The notes beneath the pieces were generated by a model. It had not been told where the DNA came from. It made no database searches and saw only the letters and a program-made list of their open reading frames with translations. Positions 37,743-46,665 of a DNA stretch of 64,000 nt are shown piece after piece (position 1 is the stretch's first letter; each line of letters starts with the position of its first letter). Source of the DNA: Heterorhizobium halophytocola (GTDB lineage: Bacteria > Pseudomonadota > Alphaproteobacteria > Rhizobiales > Rhizobiaceae); assembly GCF_017873095.1 (NCBI RefSeq), contig NZ_JAGGJU010000008.1, forward strand, positions 186,001 to 250,000, read 5' to 3'. The position numbers and the translations under genes are program-made.

Positions 37743-38239
37743 GCCGATTGCCTTTCGTCCTTTGAGGCCGACACGCGGCGCGTTGCATCGAGCACGGCTT
37801 CGGTGATGCCGTGATAGGCGGCGCATCGACAGAGATTGCCGCTCATCCCCTCGCGGACGCGCTCGGCGTCGTCACCGGCCTGTCCCTCGGAAATCAGGCC
37901 GACCGCGCTCATGATCTGGCCGGGGGTGCAGAACCCGCACTGGAAGCCGTCATGCTCGATAAAGGCTGCCTGCACCGGATGCAGGTCGTCGCTTGCGCCA
38001 AGGCCTTCGATGGTCGTGACCGCCGCGCCGTCGAGCGAGATGGCGAGGGTCAGGCAGGAATTGATCCGGCGACCATCGATCAGCACCGTGCAGGCGCCGC
38101 ACTGGCCGCGGTCGCAGCCTTTCTTGGTGCCGGTCAACTCCAGCCTTTCGCGGAGAAGATCGAGCAGGGTGACACGCGGATCGTCCAGCTGGACGCTGCG
38201 CGGCACGCCGTTGATTGTCAGGCTGATGGAGTGAGGCAT
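37739..38239 (-). CDS. PaoA-like 2Fe-2S subunit
   Basis: 166 aa. Cys42, 47, 50 and 62 and Cys101, 104, 137 and 139 provide two 2Fe-2S clusters. E. coli PaoA has a Tat signal; from the ATG at 38239 this one starts directly MPHSISLTINGVPR with none, and the upstream frame shows no twin-arginine motif, so the enzyme is probably cytoplasmic. First gene of the PaoABC-like operon, divergent from tetR. Confidence 0.92.
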   Translation of the reverse strand: MPHSISLTINGVPRSVQLDDPRVTLLDLLRERLELTGTKKGCDRGQCGACTVLIDGRRINSCLTLAISLDGAAVTTIEGLGASDDLHPVQAAFIEHDGFQCGFCTPGQIMSAVGLISEGQAGDDAERVREGMSGNLCRCAAYHGITEAVLDATRRVSASKDERQSA

Positions 38240-38352
38240 GAAGTCTCCAATGGCTTGGTTTTCTCTTGGTGGGCAGAAAAGGCCTTGCGAGATGGTCGGG
38301 GCATTGGGACAATAGACGACAACAGGCCCTGGCCGTGTGACCATGCCATCAA

Positions 38353-38377
38353 ATATACGGAGGCACCCTCCGTTTAT
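38353..38377. promoter_or_regulatory. palindromic operator between the PaoA-like gene and tetR
   Basis: Arms ATATACGGAGG and CCTCCGTTTAT about a CAC centre: the inner 7 bases each side are exact inverse complements, and the flanks continue with one mismatch. It lies 20 bases before the tetR start and 114 bases before the PaoA-like start, as expected for a TetR autoregulatory operator. Confidence 0.7.
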
Positions 38378-38397
38378 CAAGGGGAGATGACGACAAC

Positions 38398-38970
38398 TTG
38401 GAGTCCGTGCGGCGCAAACCGAGATCCGATGCCCTGCGCAACCGCGATCGGCTGATCGAGGCTGCCAGAAAGATACTAGGGCAGGGCGGCCCGGAGGCAA
38501 GCCTGGAAGCCGTCGCACGCGACGCCGGCGTCGGCATCGGCACGCTCTATCGTCATTTTCCGACACGTGAGGCGCTGTTCATCGCGGTCTATCGTCATGA
38601 GGTCGAGCAGCTGATCGAGATGATGGCGGCGCTGGAAACGGAGCGCGATGTCCCGGCCGCGCTGCGCTCCTGGCTCCATGCCCTTGTCGGATTGGTGGAA
38701 ACCAAGCGCGGCCTGCTGGGCACGCTTGCGGTGACGACGACGGATGATTCCAAGGCAACCTTTGTCGAAATGTCTGGCCGCCTGACGGACGCCGTCGGCA
38801 AGCTGCTGGACCGGGGCATCGAAGAGCATGCCCTTCGCCCCGACGTCACCGCCGACGATCTTCTCACCACGCTCTATGCCGTCTGCTACACGCGCCAGCC
38901 CGGTCCCGGCTGGAAACCGCAGGTCATACGGCTCCTCGACATATTCCTGGACGGCATGACGACACGCTGA
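38398..38970 (+). CDS. TetR-family regulator, likely of the PaoABC-like operon
   Basis: 190 aa. N-terminal helix-turn-helix: [20 protein letters not shown] (residues about 36-55), with a C-terminal ligand domain. The start is a TTG preceded by GGGGAG at 11 bases; a GTG three codons on is weaker. It diverges from the molybdenum hydroxylase operon and faces the palindrome at 38353-38377. The ligand is unknown; an aldehyde or aromatic compound is inferred from the target operon. Confidence 0.9.
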   Translation: MESVRRKPRSDALRNRDRLIEAARKILGQGGPEASLEAVARDAGVGIGTLYRHFPTREALFIAVYRHEVEQLIEMMAALETERDVPAALRSWLHALVGLVETKRGLLGTLAVTTTDDSKATFVEMSGRLTDAVGKLLDRGIEEHALRPDVTADDLLTTLYAVCYTRQPGPGWKPQVIRLLDIFLDGMTTR

Positions 38971-39088
38971 CGCCATCGCGGTGTTGCGTCGAAGCGGATG
39001 CGAGCCCGTCGGCAGACGCAGGCCCGACTCCGCGCTCGACGCGAGCAGTCTCATGCATGGAAGAAGTGTGCTGTATGGGAAAAGATAT

Positions 39089-39178
39089 GGCGGACAGGGA
39101 GGGATTCGAACCCTCGGTACGCTTTCACGCACACACGCTTTCCAAGCGTGCGCCTTAAACCACTCGGCCACCTGTCCT
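39089..39178 (-). tRNA. tRNA-Ser (anticodon GGA)
   Basis: Read on the minus strand: acceptor GGACAGG pairs with CCTGTCC, D-arm, anticodon loop CTTGGAAAG with anticodon GGA, a long variable arm typical of serine tRNA, T-arm GGTTCGAATCC, and encoded CCA. It reads UCU and UCC. 90 nt including CCA. Confidence 0.97.
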
Positions 39179-39221
39179 CGCGACGCAACACCGTAAATGC
39201 GGTGGGGTCGACCGGGCGCGA

Positions 39222-39249
39222 TATATACCGATGATTGGTTCGGGATCAA
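39222..39249 (-). promoter_or_regulatory. candidate promoter of tRNA-Ser
   Basis: On the minus strand TTGATC (39249-39244) and TATATA (39227-39222) are 16 bases apart, close to a housekeeping sigma promoter. The start would be about 35 bases before the mature tRNA. Based on motif match only. Confidence 0.5.
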
Positions 39250-39376
39250 CTGCCATTCGTGAGATTTTTGAACTAATGCCGGACTTTGACGCGGTCTTGG
39301 CCATTGCGGCTTCCTGCAACATCAGTTTATTCTAATGACCAAGGGTGCCATGAGAGCATTTGGAGCCACTACGCCT

Positions 39377-39697
39377 ATGATCCGTTTCGTCTTTCGCCTC
39401 CTGAGCCTCTGGTCTCTTGTCGTCGCAGTCGCCGCCGCCGTGATGGATTCCATCGAGACCGTCGCCGCGTCCGGTTTGGTGATGACCTCGCTCGGGTCCG
39501 CCTGGGCCGAAATCAGTCCCTCCAGCCTGTTTGCCGCAGAGGAACTGCTGCGCGACAAGCTGCCGCCCTTCCTGTCGGTGCCTTTTCGCGAATGGCTTCT
39601 GCCGCAGCCGGCCTTCGGCGTCTTCCTGATCCTGGCCCTGCTGTTCTGGATGATCGGCTACAGGAAGCCCAATCCCGCCGGACGCTTCGCCGCCTGA
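39377..39697 (+). CDS. conserved-looking membrane protein
   Basis: 106 aa from the ATG at 39377 (MIRFVFRLLSLWSLVVA), with upstream in-frame ATGs at 39335 and 39350. Two membrane segments: about residues 6-26 and 79-98 (FGVFLILALLFWMIG), and a soluble helical middle with Glu/Pro-rich sequence. I recall similar short proteins in rhizobia but cannot name a family. A strong hairpin follows the gene. Confidence 0.7.
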   Translation: MIRFVFRLLSLWSLVVAVAAAVMDSIETVAASGLVMTSLGSAWAEISPSSLFAAEELLRDKLPPFLSVPFREWLLPQPAFGVFLILALLFWMIGYRKPNPAGRFAA

Positions 39698-39748
39698 GCG
39701 ATATATGCCAAGCCCCCGCCGTGCCGCCGGCCTGCTCGCCGCAACGCT

Positions 39749-39783
39749 GCGGAAAAACCGACATGCGCCGCCGGTTTTTCCGC
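39749..39783. terminator. 12-base-pair terminator hairpin after the membrane protein gene
   Basis: Perfect arms GCGGAAAAACCG (39749-39760) and CGGTTTTTCCGC (39772-39783) with an 11-base loop. The T-tract is inside the stem. It would stop transcription from either side and isolates the membrane-protein gene from the nucleoside operon. Confidence 0.65.
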
Positions 39784-39974
39784 GGCTGCCAAGGGTTGTG
39801 GGCATAGTTTTACCAGTTGAAAAAATCGGGTGAATTTTTCCGGCAGCCATGCAAGGATACTCAAATCCCGGTCGCTGTCCGGCTGACCGGGACACCGCAG
39901 ACATACGCTTCCGATAGAAGAAGGGTGTGCGGGAGGACCCACAAAGATTTTTTTAAAACAAACAGGGCTGCAAA

Positions 39975-40967
39975 ATGAAGAAAACTCTCCTCAGTCTCAT
40001 CGCCTTGGCTGCCATGTCGTCCACCGCGCTTGCGGCCGACATCAAGCCTGCACTCGTCTATGGCACCGGTGGCAAGTTCGACAAGTCGTTCAACGAGGCA
40101 GCCTATAACGGCGCTGAGAAGTTCAAGTCCGAAACCGGCATCGACTATCGCGACTTCGAGCCGACCGACGACACGCAAGGGGAGCAGGCGATCCGCAACT
40201 TCGCCTCGCGCGGCTACAATCCGGTGATCGCCATCTCGTTTGCCTGGGCATCCGCCCTGCAGAAGGTCGCGCCCGACTTTCCCGACACCAAATTCGTCAT
40301 CGTCGACGACGTCGTCGATCTGCCGAACGTCAAGTCGATCGTCTACAAGGAAAACGAGGGGTCCTACCTCGTCGGCCTGCTGGCCGGCCTGAAGTCCGAA
40401 ACCGGCAAGGTCGGCTTCGTCGGCGGCATGGACATCCCGCTGATCCGCAAGTTCGAATGCGGCTACGAGGAAGGCGCGCGCGCCGCCAAGCCCGGCATGG
40501 AAGTGTTCCAGAACATGGTCGGCACCACAGGCGCTGCCTGGAACGACCCGGTTCGCGCCGGCGAGCTTGCCAAGAACCAGCTCGACCAGGGCGCCGACGT
40601 GATCTACGCGGCCGCCGGCGCTTCGGGCCTCGGCGTGCTGCAGACGGCCGCCGACAACAAGAAGTTCTCGATCGGCGTCGACTCCAACCAGAACTACGTG
40701 CAGCCGGGTTCGGTTCTGACCTCGATGGTCAAGCGCGTCGATCTGGCGATCTATGACAGCTTCACCGCTGCCAAGGACGACAAGCTCGAGGCCGGCGTCA
40801 CCAGCCTCGGTGTCAAGGAAGGCGGCGTCGATTTTGCCATGGACGAGCACAATGCGGCGCTGATCACGCCCGAAATGAAGGCCGCCGTCGAAAAGGCCAA
40901 GGCCGACATCATCTCCGGCGCCGTGACCGTGCATGACTACATGACGGACAACGCCTGCCCGAAGTGA
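39975..40967 (+). CDS. BMP-family nucleoside-binding periplasmic protein
   Basis: 330 aa. Signal peptide MKKTLLSLIALAAMSSTALA, mature from ADIKPALVYG. It matches basic membrane protein (BMP/PnrA) receptors: GKFDKSFNEAAYNGAEKF, EQAIRNFASRGYNPVIAISF, GVDSNQNYV. The signal has no lipobox Cys, so it is periplasmic rather than lipid-anchored. With the ATPase and two permeases downstream it forms a nucleoside importer. Confidence 0.93.
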   Translation: MKKTLLSLIALAAMSSTALAADIKPALVYGTGGKFDKSFNEAAYNGAEKFKSETGIDYRDFEPTDDTQGEQAIRNFASRGYNPVIAISFAWASALQKVAPDFPDTKFVIVDDVVDLPNVKSIVYKENEGSYLVGLLAGLKSETGKVGFVGGMDIPLIRKFECGYEEGARAAKPGMEVFQNMVGTTGAAWNDPVRAGELAKNQLDQGADVIYAAAGASGLGVLQTAADNKKFSIGVDSNQNYVQPGSVLTSMVKRVDLAIYDSFTAAKDDKLEAGVTSLGVKEGGVDFAMDEHNAALITPEMKAAVEKAKADIISGAVTVHDYMTDNACPK

Positions 40968-40975
40968 TCTGACAG

Positions 40976-41010
40976 GGGCGCAAATCGGTGCAGACCGGTT
41001 TGCGCCCTTT
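40976..41010 (+). terminator. attenuator hairpin between receptor and ATPase genes
   Basis: GGGCGCAAATCGG and CCGGTTTGCGCCC pair over 13 positions with one T:G mismatch, about a 6-base loop, then CTTT. Such hairpins after solute-receptor genes lower downstream expression and stabilise the receptor message. Confidence 0.55.
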
Positions 41011-41087
41011 CCATGTCCGCTATCGGGCCGTATCCGCTACCCGGTCATGCCTGTCATCGGGCCATGTCTGCAATCTGGAGTGAAGCC

Positions 41088-42599
41088 GTGGATCAGGCGC
41101 CAGCGATCGAACTCATCGGCATCGACAAGAAGTTCGGTGCCGTTCACGCCAACAAGAATATCAACCTGACCGTCGCCAAGGGCTCCATTCACGGGATCAT
41201 CGGCGAAAACGGTGCCGGAAAATCGACGCTGATGTCGATCATCTACGGTTTTTACCATGCCGATTCCGGATCGATCCACATCGATGGCAAGCCCGTTGCG
41301 ATCAAGGACAGCCAGTCGGCGATCGATGCCGGCATCGGCATGGTCCACCAGCATTTCATGCTGGTCGAGAATTTCACCGTGCTGGAAAACCTGATGCTCG
41401 GCGCCGAAGGCGGCGCGCTGTTGCGCCAGGGCGTCGACAAGGCGCGTGCCGAGCTGAAGCGGCTGGAGCAGGAATACGAGCTCGAGGTCGATCCCGACGC
41501 CGTCATCGAGGAACTGCCGGTTGGCCTGCAGCAGCGGGTCGAGATATTGAAGGCCCTCTACCGCGGCGCCGACATCCTGATCCTCGACGAACCGACCGGC
41601 GTGCTGACGCCGGCGGAAGCCGATCACCTGTTCCGCATCCTCGAAGTGCTGCGCAACGAGGGCAAGACGATCATCCTGATCACCCACAAGCTGCGCGAGA
41701 TCATGGCGATCACCGACACGGTGTCGGTCATGCGCCGCGGCGAGATGGTGGCCACGCGCAGGACCGCCGAGACCACCGTCGAGGAACTGGCCGAGCTGAT
41801 GGTCGGCCGCCGCGTGCTCCTGCAGGTGGAAAAGGGTGCCGCCAATCCGGGCGACATCATGCTGTCGGTGCGCAACCTGACGGTCAAGGATGGCCGCGGC
41901 GTCACCATGGTCAACAATGTCTCCTTCGATGTCCGCTGCGGCGAGATCGTCGGCATTGCGGGCGTTGCCGGCAACGGCCAGAGCGAACTGCTGCAGGCGA
42001 TCACCGGCATCCGCAAGCCCGTGTCCGGCGAGATCTATATCGGCGGCAAGCCGGTCACCGGCTACGATCCGGCGAGGCTTCGCCAGCTGGGCCTAGCCCA
42101 TATCCCGGAGGACCGCCACCACATGGGCCTGGTGCTGCCCTTCGAGGAGGCCGAAAACGCCATTCTCGGCTATCATCGGGACAACCGCTACGGGCGTGGC
42201 CCGATGCTCGATCCGGACGCGGTGCGCAAGGCGGCCGAGGCCGAGATCGAGAAATACGACATCCGCCCGCCGAACGCGCGGTTGAAGTCGGCGAATTTCT
42301 CCGGCGGCAACCAGCAGAAGATCGTCGTCGCCCGTGAAATCGAGCGCGATCCGAGCCTCCTGATCGTCGGTCAGCCGACCCGCGGCGTCGATATCGGCGC
42401 CATCGAATTCATCCATCGCCGGATCATCGAGACGCGCGACGCCGCCAAGGCGATCCTGCTCGTGTCGGTCGAACTCGACGAGATCCGTTCGCTCTCCGAC
42501 AGGGTGCTGGTCATGTTTGCCGGCCGTGTCGTCGGCGAGACCAGCCCCGATACCGGCGAGCAGACCCTTGGCCTGATGATGGCGGGCATCGCGGCATGA
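41088..42599 (+). CDS. nucleoside ABC transporter ATPase (two domains)
   Basis: 503 aa from a GTG at 41088, preceded by GGAGTG; an ATG at 41064 is in frame but lacks a good site. The first domain has Walker A GENGAGKST (about residue 42) and the atypical LPVGLQQR signature. The second has a degenerate Walker A region GVAGNGQSELL and FSGGNQQK, as in RbsA-like transporters. It drives the two permeases that follow. Confidence 0.93.
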   Translation: MDQAPAIELIGIDKKFGAVHANKNINLTVAKGSIHGIIGENGAGKSTLMSIIYGFYHADSGSIHIDGKPVAIKDSQSAIDAGIGMVHQHFMLVENFTVLENLMLGAEGGALLRQGVDKARAELKRLEQEYELEVDPDAVIEELPVGLQQRVEILKALYRGADILILDEPTGVLTPAEADHLFRILEVLRNEGKTIILITHKLREIMAITDTVSVMRRGEMVATRRTAETTVEELAELMVGRRVLLQVEKGAANPGDIMLSVRNLTVKDGRGVTMVNNVSFDVRCGEIVGIAGVAGNGQSELLQAITGIRKPVSGEIYIGGKPVTGYDPARLRQLGLAHIPEDRHHMGLVLPFEEAENAILGYHRDNRYGRGPMLDPDAVRKAAEAEIEKYDIRPPNARLKSANFSGGNQQKIVVAREIERDPSLLIVGQPTRGVDIGAIEFIHRRIIETRDAAKAILLVSVELDEIRSLSDRVLVMFAGRVVGETSPDTGEQTLGLMMAGIAA

Positions 42600-42606
42600 G
42601 GACGTC

Positions 42607-43710
42607 ATGAGCACTGCATCTGTAACCCTGCCCAACTGGATCAACTACGCCGTCCTGCCGGTGATCAATCTGGTGCTGGCCTTCCTGGTGTCGGGCGTCG
42701 TCGTCTGGATCATCGGTGAAAGCCCGCTGGAAGCGCTGAGCCTGCTGCTGCAGGGCGCGCTCGGTCGCGGCGAAGGCGTCGGCTTCACGCTTTACTATGC
42801 GACGAATTTCATCTTCACCGGACTGTCGGTGGCCGTCGCCTATCATGCCGGCCTGTTCAATATCGGCTCGGAAGGCCAGGCCTATGTCGGCGGCCTGGGC
42901 GCGGCCTTTGCCGCCCTGCTGCTCGATCGCTGGGTGCCGTGGTACGTCACCATGCCCTTTGCCGTCATCGGTGCCGCCGTCTTCGGCGCGCTCTGGGCAC
43001 TGATCCCGGCCTGGCTGCAGGCAAAGCGCGGCAGCCATATCGTCATCACCACCATCATGTTCAATTTCATCGGCGCCTCGCTGATGGTCTATCTGCTGGT
43101 CAACGTGCTGCGCCCGGTGGGCAAGATGGCACCGGAGACCCGCACCTTTCTCGAAGGCGGGCAATTGCCCAAGCTGAAGGGCCTGATGGAGCTGCTCGGC
43201 ATGAAGCTCGGTGCCGCGCCGTTCAACGTCTCGTTCCTGATCGCGCTCGTCATGTGCTACCTGGTCTGGCTGCTGATCTGGCGCACCAAGTTCGGCTACG
43301 AGATGCGCACGCTCGGCATGTCGCGCTCGGCGGCTGCCTATGCCGGCATTCCCTATGTCCGCACGGTGGTGATCGCCATGCTGATCTCGGGTGCGCTGGC
43401 CGGCATGATGTCGCTCAATCCGGTGCTCGGGGCCTCGGCCCGCCTGCAGGTGGAATTCGTCGGCGGTGCGGGCTTCGTCGGCATCGCGGTGTCGCTGATG
43501 GGCCGCAACCATCCGGTCGGCATCGTGCTCGCCGCCATCCTGTTCGGCATCCTCTACCAGGGCGGGGCGGAGCTTTCCTTCGACATGCCCGCGATCACCC
43601 GCGACATGATCGTCGTCATCCAGGGGCTTGTCATCCTGTTCACCGGCGCGCTTGAATACATGTTCCGCCCGGCAATGGTGCGCATGTACCAACAATTGGC
43701 CAGGAGCTGA
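42607..43710 (+). CDS. nucleoside ABC transporter permease 1
   Basis: 367 aa, about nine hydrophobic segments. The sequence TGLSVAVAYHAGLFNIGSEGQ and LIPAWLQAKRGSHIVITTIM matches YufP/BmpC-type permeases. It starts 7 bases after the ATPase stop. Confidence 0.92.
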   Translation: MSTASVTLPNWINYAVLPVINLVLAFLVSGVVVWIIGESPLEALSLLLQGALGRGEGVGFTLYYATNFIFTGLSVAVAYHAGLFNIGSEGQAYVGGLGAAFAALLLDRWVPWYVTMPFAVIGAAVFGALWALIPAWLQAKRGSHIVITTIMFNFIGASLMVYLLVNVLRPVGKMAPETRTFLEGGQLPKLKGLMELLGMKLGAAPFNVSFLIALVMCYLVWLLIWRTKFGYEMRTLGMSRSAAAYAGIPYVRTVVIAMLISGALAGMMSLNPVLGASARLQVEFVGGAGFVGIAVSLMGRNHPVGIVLAAILFGILYQGGAELSFDMPAITRDMIVVIQGLVILFTGALEYMFRPAMVRMYQQLARS

Positions 43711-43720
43711 GGAGAGATCG

Positions 43721-44692
43721 ATGGAATATTTCGACGTTTTCGTCAGCATTCTCGGGTCGACCATCCGCCTGTCGGTGCCGCTGATCTTCACCGCGCTTGC
43801 CGGATTGTTTTCCGAACGGGCCGGTATTTTCGACATCGGCCTGGAAGGCAAGATGCTGGCCGCTGCCTTCGCCGCCGCCTGCGGTGCCTATATCAGCGGC
43901 TCCCCCTGGATAGGCCTGGCTTTCGGGATCGGCGTGTCGATCCTGTTTTCCCTGCTGCACGGCTTTGCCTCGATCACCAATCGCGGCAACCAGATCGTCT
44001 CGGGCGTGGCGCTCAACTTCGTCGCGGCGGGCCTGACGGCGGTGCTCGGCCAGGCCTGGTTCCACCAGGGCGGCCGCACGGCCAATCTGGGGCAGGGCGC
44101 CCGCTTCACGCCGATCACCCTGCCGTTCGCCGATGCGGTGCGCGACGTGCCGGTCATCGGCCCGCTCTATGCCAATGTGCTCTCCGGCAACAATATTCTC
44201 ACCTATCTTGCCTTCGTCGCCGTGCCGCTGTCGTGGTGGGTGCTGTACCGCACACGTTTCGGTCTGCGCCTGCGCGCGGTCGGTGAAAATCCGGGCGCCG
44301 TCGACACGGCCGGCATTTCGGTCAGCTGGCTGCGCTACCGCGCCGTCATCGTCGCCGGCCTGCTCTGCGGCTTTTCCGGCACCTATCTGGCGATCGCCCA
44401 GTCCGCCGCCTTCATCAAGGACATGTCGGCCGGCAAGGGCTATATCGCGCTCGCCGCCCTGATCTTTGCCAAGTGGAAGCCGTTCCCGGTGCTGCTGGCC
44501 TGCCTGCTGTTCGGCTTCCTCGATGCCTTCGCCAATTTCATGCAGGGCAAGACCATACCGGGGATCGGCGAGGTGCCGGTGCAGATCTTCCAGGCCCTGC
44601 CCTATATCCTCACCTGCATCCTGCTCGCCGGCTTCATCGGCGTTGCCAATCCGCCCAAGGCCGGCGGTGTGCCTTACGTGAAGGAGCGCTGA
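43721..44692 (+). CDS. nucleoside ABC transporter permease 2
   Basis: 323 aa from the ATG at 43721 after GGAGAG. It starts MEYFDVFVSILGSTIRLSVP, contains GLFSERAGIFDIGLEGKMLA and FASITNRGNQIVSGVALNF, all typical of the second permease. It ends one base before cdd, so import and the first catabolic enzyme are one operon. Confidence 0.92.
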   Translation: MEYFDVFVSILGSTIRLSVPLIFTALAGLFSERAGIFDIGLEGKMLAAAFAAACGAYISGSPWIGLAFGIGVSILFSLLHGFASITNRGNQIVSGVALNFVAAGLTAVLGQAWFHQGGRTANLGQGARFTPITLPFADAVRDVPVIGPLYANVLSGNNILTYLAFVAVPLSWWVLYRTRFGLRLRAVGENPGAVDTAGISVSWLRYRAVIVAGLLCGFSGTYLAIAQSAAFIKDMSAGKGYIALAALIFAKWKPFPVLLACLLFGFLDAFANFMQGKTIPGIGEVPVQIFQALPYILTCILLAGFIGVANPPKAGGVPYVKER

Positions 44693-44693
44693 C

Positions 44694-45086
44694 ATGTCGC
44701 ATGATCTGTTCGAGGCTGCCCGCGACGCCATGCGGTTCGCCCATGCGCCCTATTCGAAATTTCCGGTCGGTGCGGCGATCCGCGCCGATGACGGCAAGGT
44801 CTATACCGGCGCCAATATCGAGAACCTCTCCTTTCCCCAGGGCTGGTGCGCCGAGCCGACCGCGATCGGCTGCATGATCATGGGCGGAGGCAAAAAGATC
44901 GTCGAAATGGCGGTGATCGCGGAGAAGCTGGCGCTCTGCCCGCCCTGCGGCGGCTGCCGGCAGAAGATCGCCGAATTCGCCTCGGCCGGCACGAAGATCT
45001 ATCTGTGCGACGAGGTCGGCGTGCAGAAGACCATGACCATGGACGAACTGCTGCCCTTCAGCTTCAAGACGGATACGCTCGGATGA
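44694..45086 (+). CDS. cdd: cytidine deaminase
   Basis: 130 aa homotetramer-type enzyme. Zinc-binding CAEPTAIG gives Cys52 and catalytic Glu54; CPPCGGCRQ adds Cys82 and Cys85. It deaminates cytidine and deoxycytidine to the uridines. The stop overlaps the punA start by 4 bases. Confidence 0.97.
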   Translation: MSHDLFEAARDAMRFAHAPYSKFPVGAAIRADDGKVYTGANIENLSFPQGWCAEPTAIGCMIMGGGKKIVEMAVIAEKLALCPPCGGCRQKIAEFASAGTKIYLCDEVGVQKTMTMDELLPFSFKTDTLG

Positions 45087-45892
45087 GAACGGTGATCGAT
45101 CTTCTCGTCGAGCGGCTTCAGGGACTGGTGCCGCGTACCGGCATCGTGCTCGGTTCCGGCCTCGGCACCCTGGTCGAGGCGCTGGAAGACCCGATCCGCA
45201 TTCCCTATGACGAACTGCCGGGCTTTCCCGTGAGCGCGGTGTCCGGCCATGCGGGCGAACTGGTGGCCGGCCGTCTCGGCGGTACGCCGGTGATGATGCT
45301 GTCCGGCCGGGTGCACTACTACGAACACGGTGATGCCAATGCCATGCGGCTGCCGATCCAGGTGCTGAAGTCGCTCGGCGTACAGTCGCTGATCCTGACC
45401 AACTCGGCCGGGTCGCTGCGTGAGGACATGCCCCCGGGCTCGGTGATGCAGATCACCGACCATATCAATTTCTCCGGCCTGAACCCGCTGATCGGCGAGG
45501 CGAGCGACCGGCGTTTCGTCGGCATGACCGGCGCCTATGACAGCGACCTGGCAGTCCGGATGCGTCGGGCGGCCGAAGCGGAAGACATCCCGCTGTCATC
45601 CGGTGTCTATATGTGGTTTTCGGGCCCGAGCTTCGAGACGCCGGCGGAAATCCGCATGGCGCGCACGCTCGGCGCCGATGCCGTCGGCATGTCTACGGTG
45701 CCGGAAGTCATAATTGCTCGCTTTTTAGGGCTGCGCGTTGCGGCTGCATCGGTTATTACGAATCTCGGTGCGGGAATGACAGGTGCCGAACTCAGTCACG
45801 ACGAAACCAAGGATATGGCACCCATTGGCGGGAAACGTCTCGCTGTCATCCTGAGCCGGATGATATCTGGTGGAGGAAAAGATATTGGATAG
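45083..45892 (+). CDS. punA: purine nucleoside phosphorylase (trimeric type)
   Basis: 269 aa from the ATG at 45083. The family motifs GIVLGSGLGTLVEALED, SGHAGELVAGRLGG, GRVHYYEHGDA, TNSAGSLREDMPPGS and SNP-like GVYMWFSGPSFETPAEIR are clear. It splits inosine and guanosine (and deoxy forms) to base and ribose 1-phosphate. It overlaps deoC by 8 bases at its end. Confidence 0.95.
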   Translation: MRTVIDLLVERLQGLVPRTGIVLGSGLGTLVEALEDPIRIPYDELPGFPVSAVSGHAGELVAGRLGGTPVMMLSGRVHYYEHGDANAMRLPIQVLKSLGVQSLILTNSAGSLREDMPPGSVMQITDHINFSGLNPLIGEASDRRFVGMTGAYDSDLAVRMRRAAEAEDIPLSSGVYMWFSGPSFETPAEIRMARTLGADAVGMSTVPEVIIARFLGLRVAAASVITNLGAGMTGAELSHDETKDMAPIGGKRLAVILSRMISGGGKDIG

Positions 45893-46661
45893 CCACGAAC
45901 AGCGGGCAACCGCAGCGGTTGCGCTGACGCTTCTGGATCTGACCAATCTCAAGGATGATTGCACGCCTGAGGCAATCGAGAAACTGTGCGCGCGTGCGCA
46001 GGGGCCGTTCGGCAACGCCGCGGCGATCTGCATCTGGCCGCGCTTTGTCGCCCAGGCGCGGGCGTTGCTCGGCGCCGACAGCCAGGTGAAGATCGCAACC
46101 GTGGTCAACTTCCCCTCCGGCGACCTGCCGGTGGAAGAGGTGGTGGAGGAGGCCCGCAAGGCGATTGCCGACGGTGCCGACGAGATCGATCTGGTGATCC
46201 CCTACAAGGCCTTGCTGCAGGGCGACGAGGCGGCTGTCGAGACCATGGTCCGCGCGGTCAAGGCCGTGTGCACCCATCCGGTGACCCTGAAGACCATTCT
46301 GGAAACCGGCGAACTGAAGGAGGCCGGGCTGATCCGCCGCGGCTCCGAGATCGCCATTGCCGCGGGCTCCGACTTCATCAAGACGTCGACCGGCAAGGTC
46401 AATGTCAACGCCACGCTGGAAGCGGCCGACATCATGATGCTCGCCATCCGTGACAGTCGGCGCCCCGTGGGCTTCAAGCCGGCCGGCGGCATCTCGACGG
46501 TCGCCGATGCTGCCCTTTATCTGCGGCTCGCCTCGACGATCATGAGCGAGGACTGGGTCATGCCCTCGACCTTCCGTTTCGGCGCCTCGGGGCTGCTGGA
46601 CGACATCGAATCGGTCATGGCGCATGGCAAGCCGCTGGCCGCGGCGGCCTCCGGATACTGA
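45885..46661 (+). CDS. deoC: deoxyribose-phosphate aldolase
   Basis: 258 aa from the TTG at 45885, which has GGAGGA 7 bases before it; a GTG at 45870 is the other choice. The catalytic Lys pair lies in VTLKTILETGEL and DFIKTSTGK (Schiff-base Lys). It cleaves deoxyribose 5-phosphate to glyceraldehyde 3-phosphate and acetaldehyde, completing deoxynucleoside breakdown. Confidence 0.94.
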   Translation: MDSHEQRATAAVALTLLDLTNLKDDCTPEAIEKLCARAQGPFGNAAAICIWPRFVAQARALLGADSQVKIATVVNFPSGDLPVEEVVEEARKAIADGADEIDLVIPYKALLQGDEAAVETMVRAVKAVCTHPVTLKTILETGELKEAGLIRRGSEIAIAAGSDFIKTSTGKVNVNATLEAADIMMLAIRDSRRPVGFKPAGGISTVADAALYLRLASTIMSEDWVMPSTFRFGASGLLDDIESVMAHGKPLAAAASGY

Positions 46662-46665
46662 CCCC

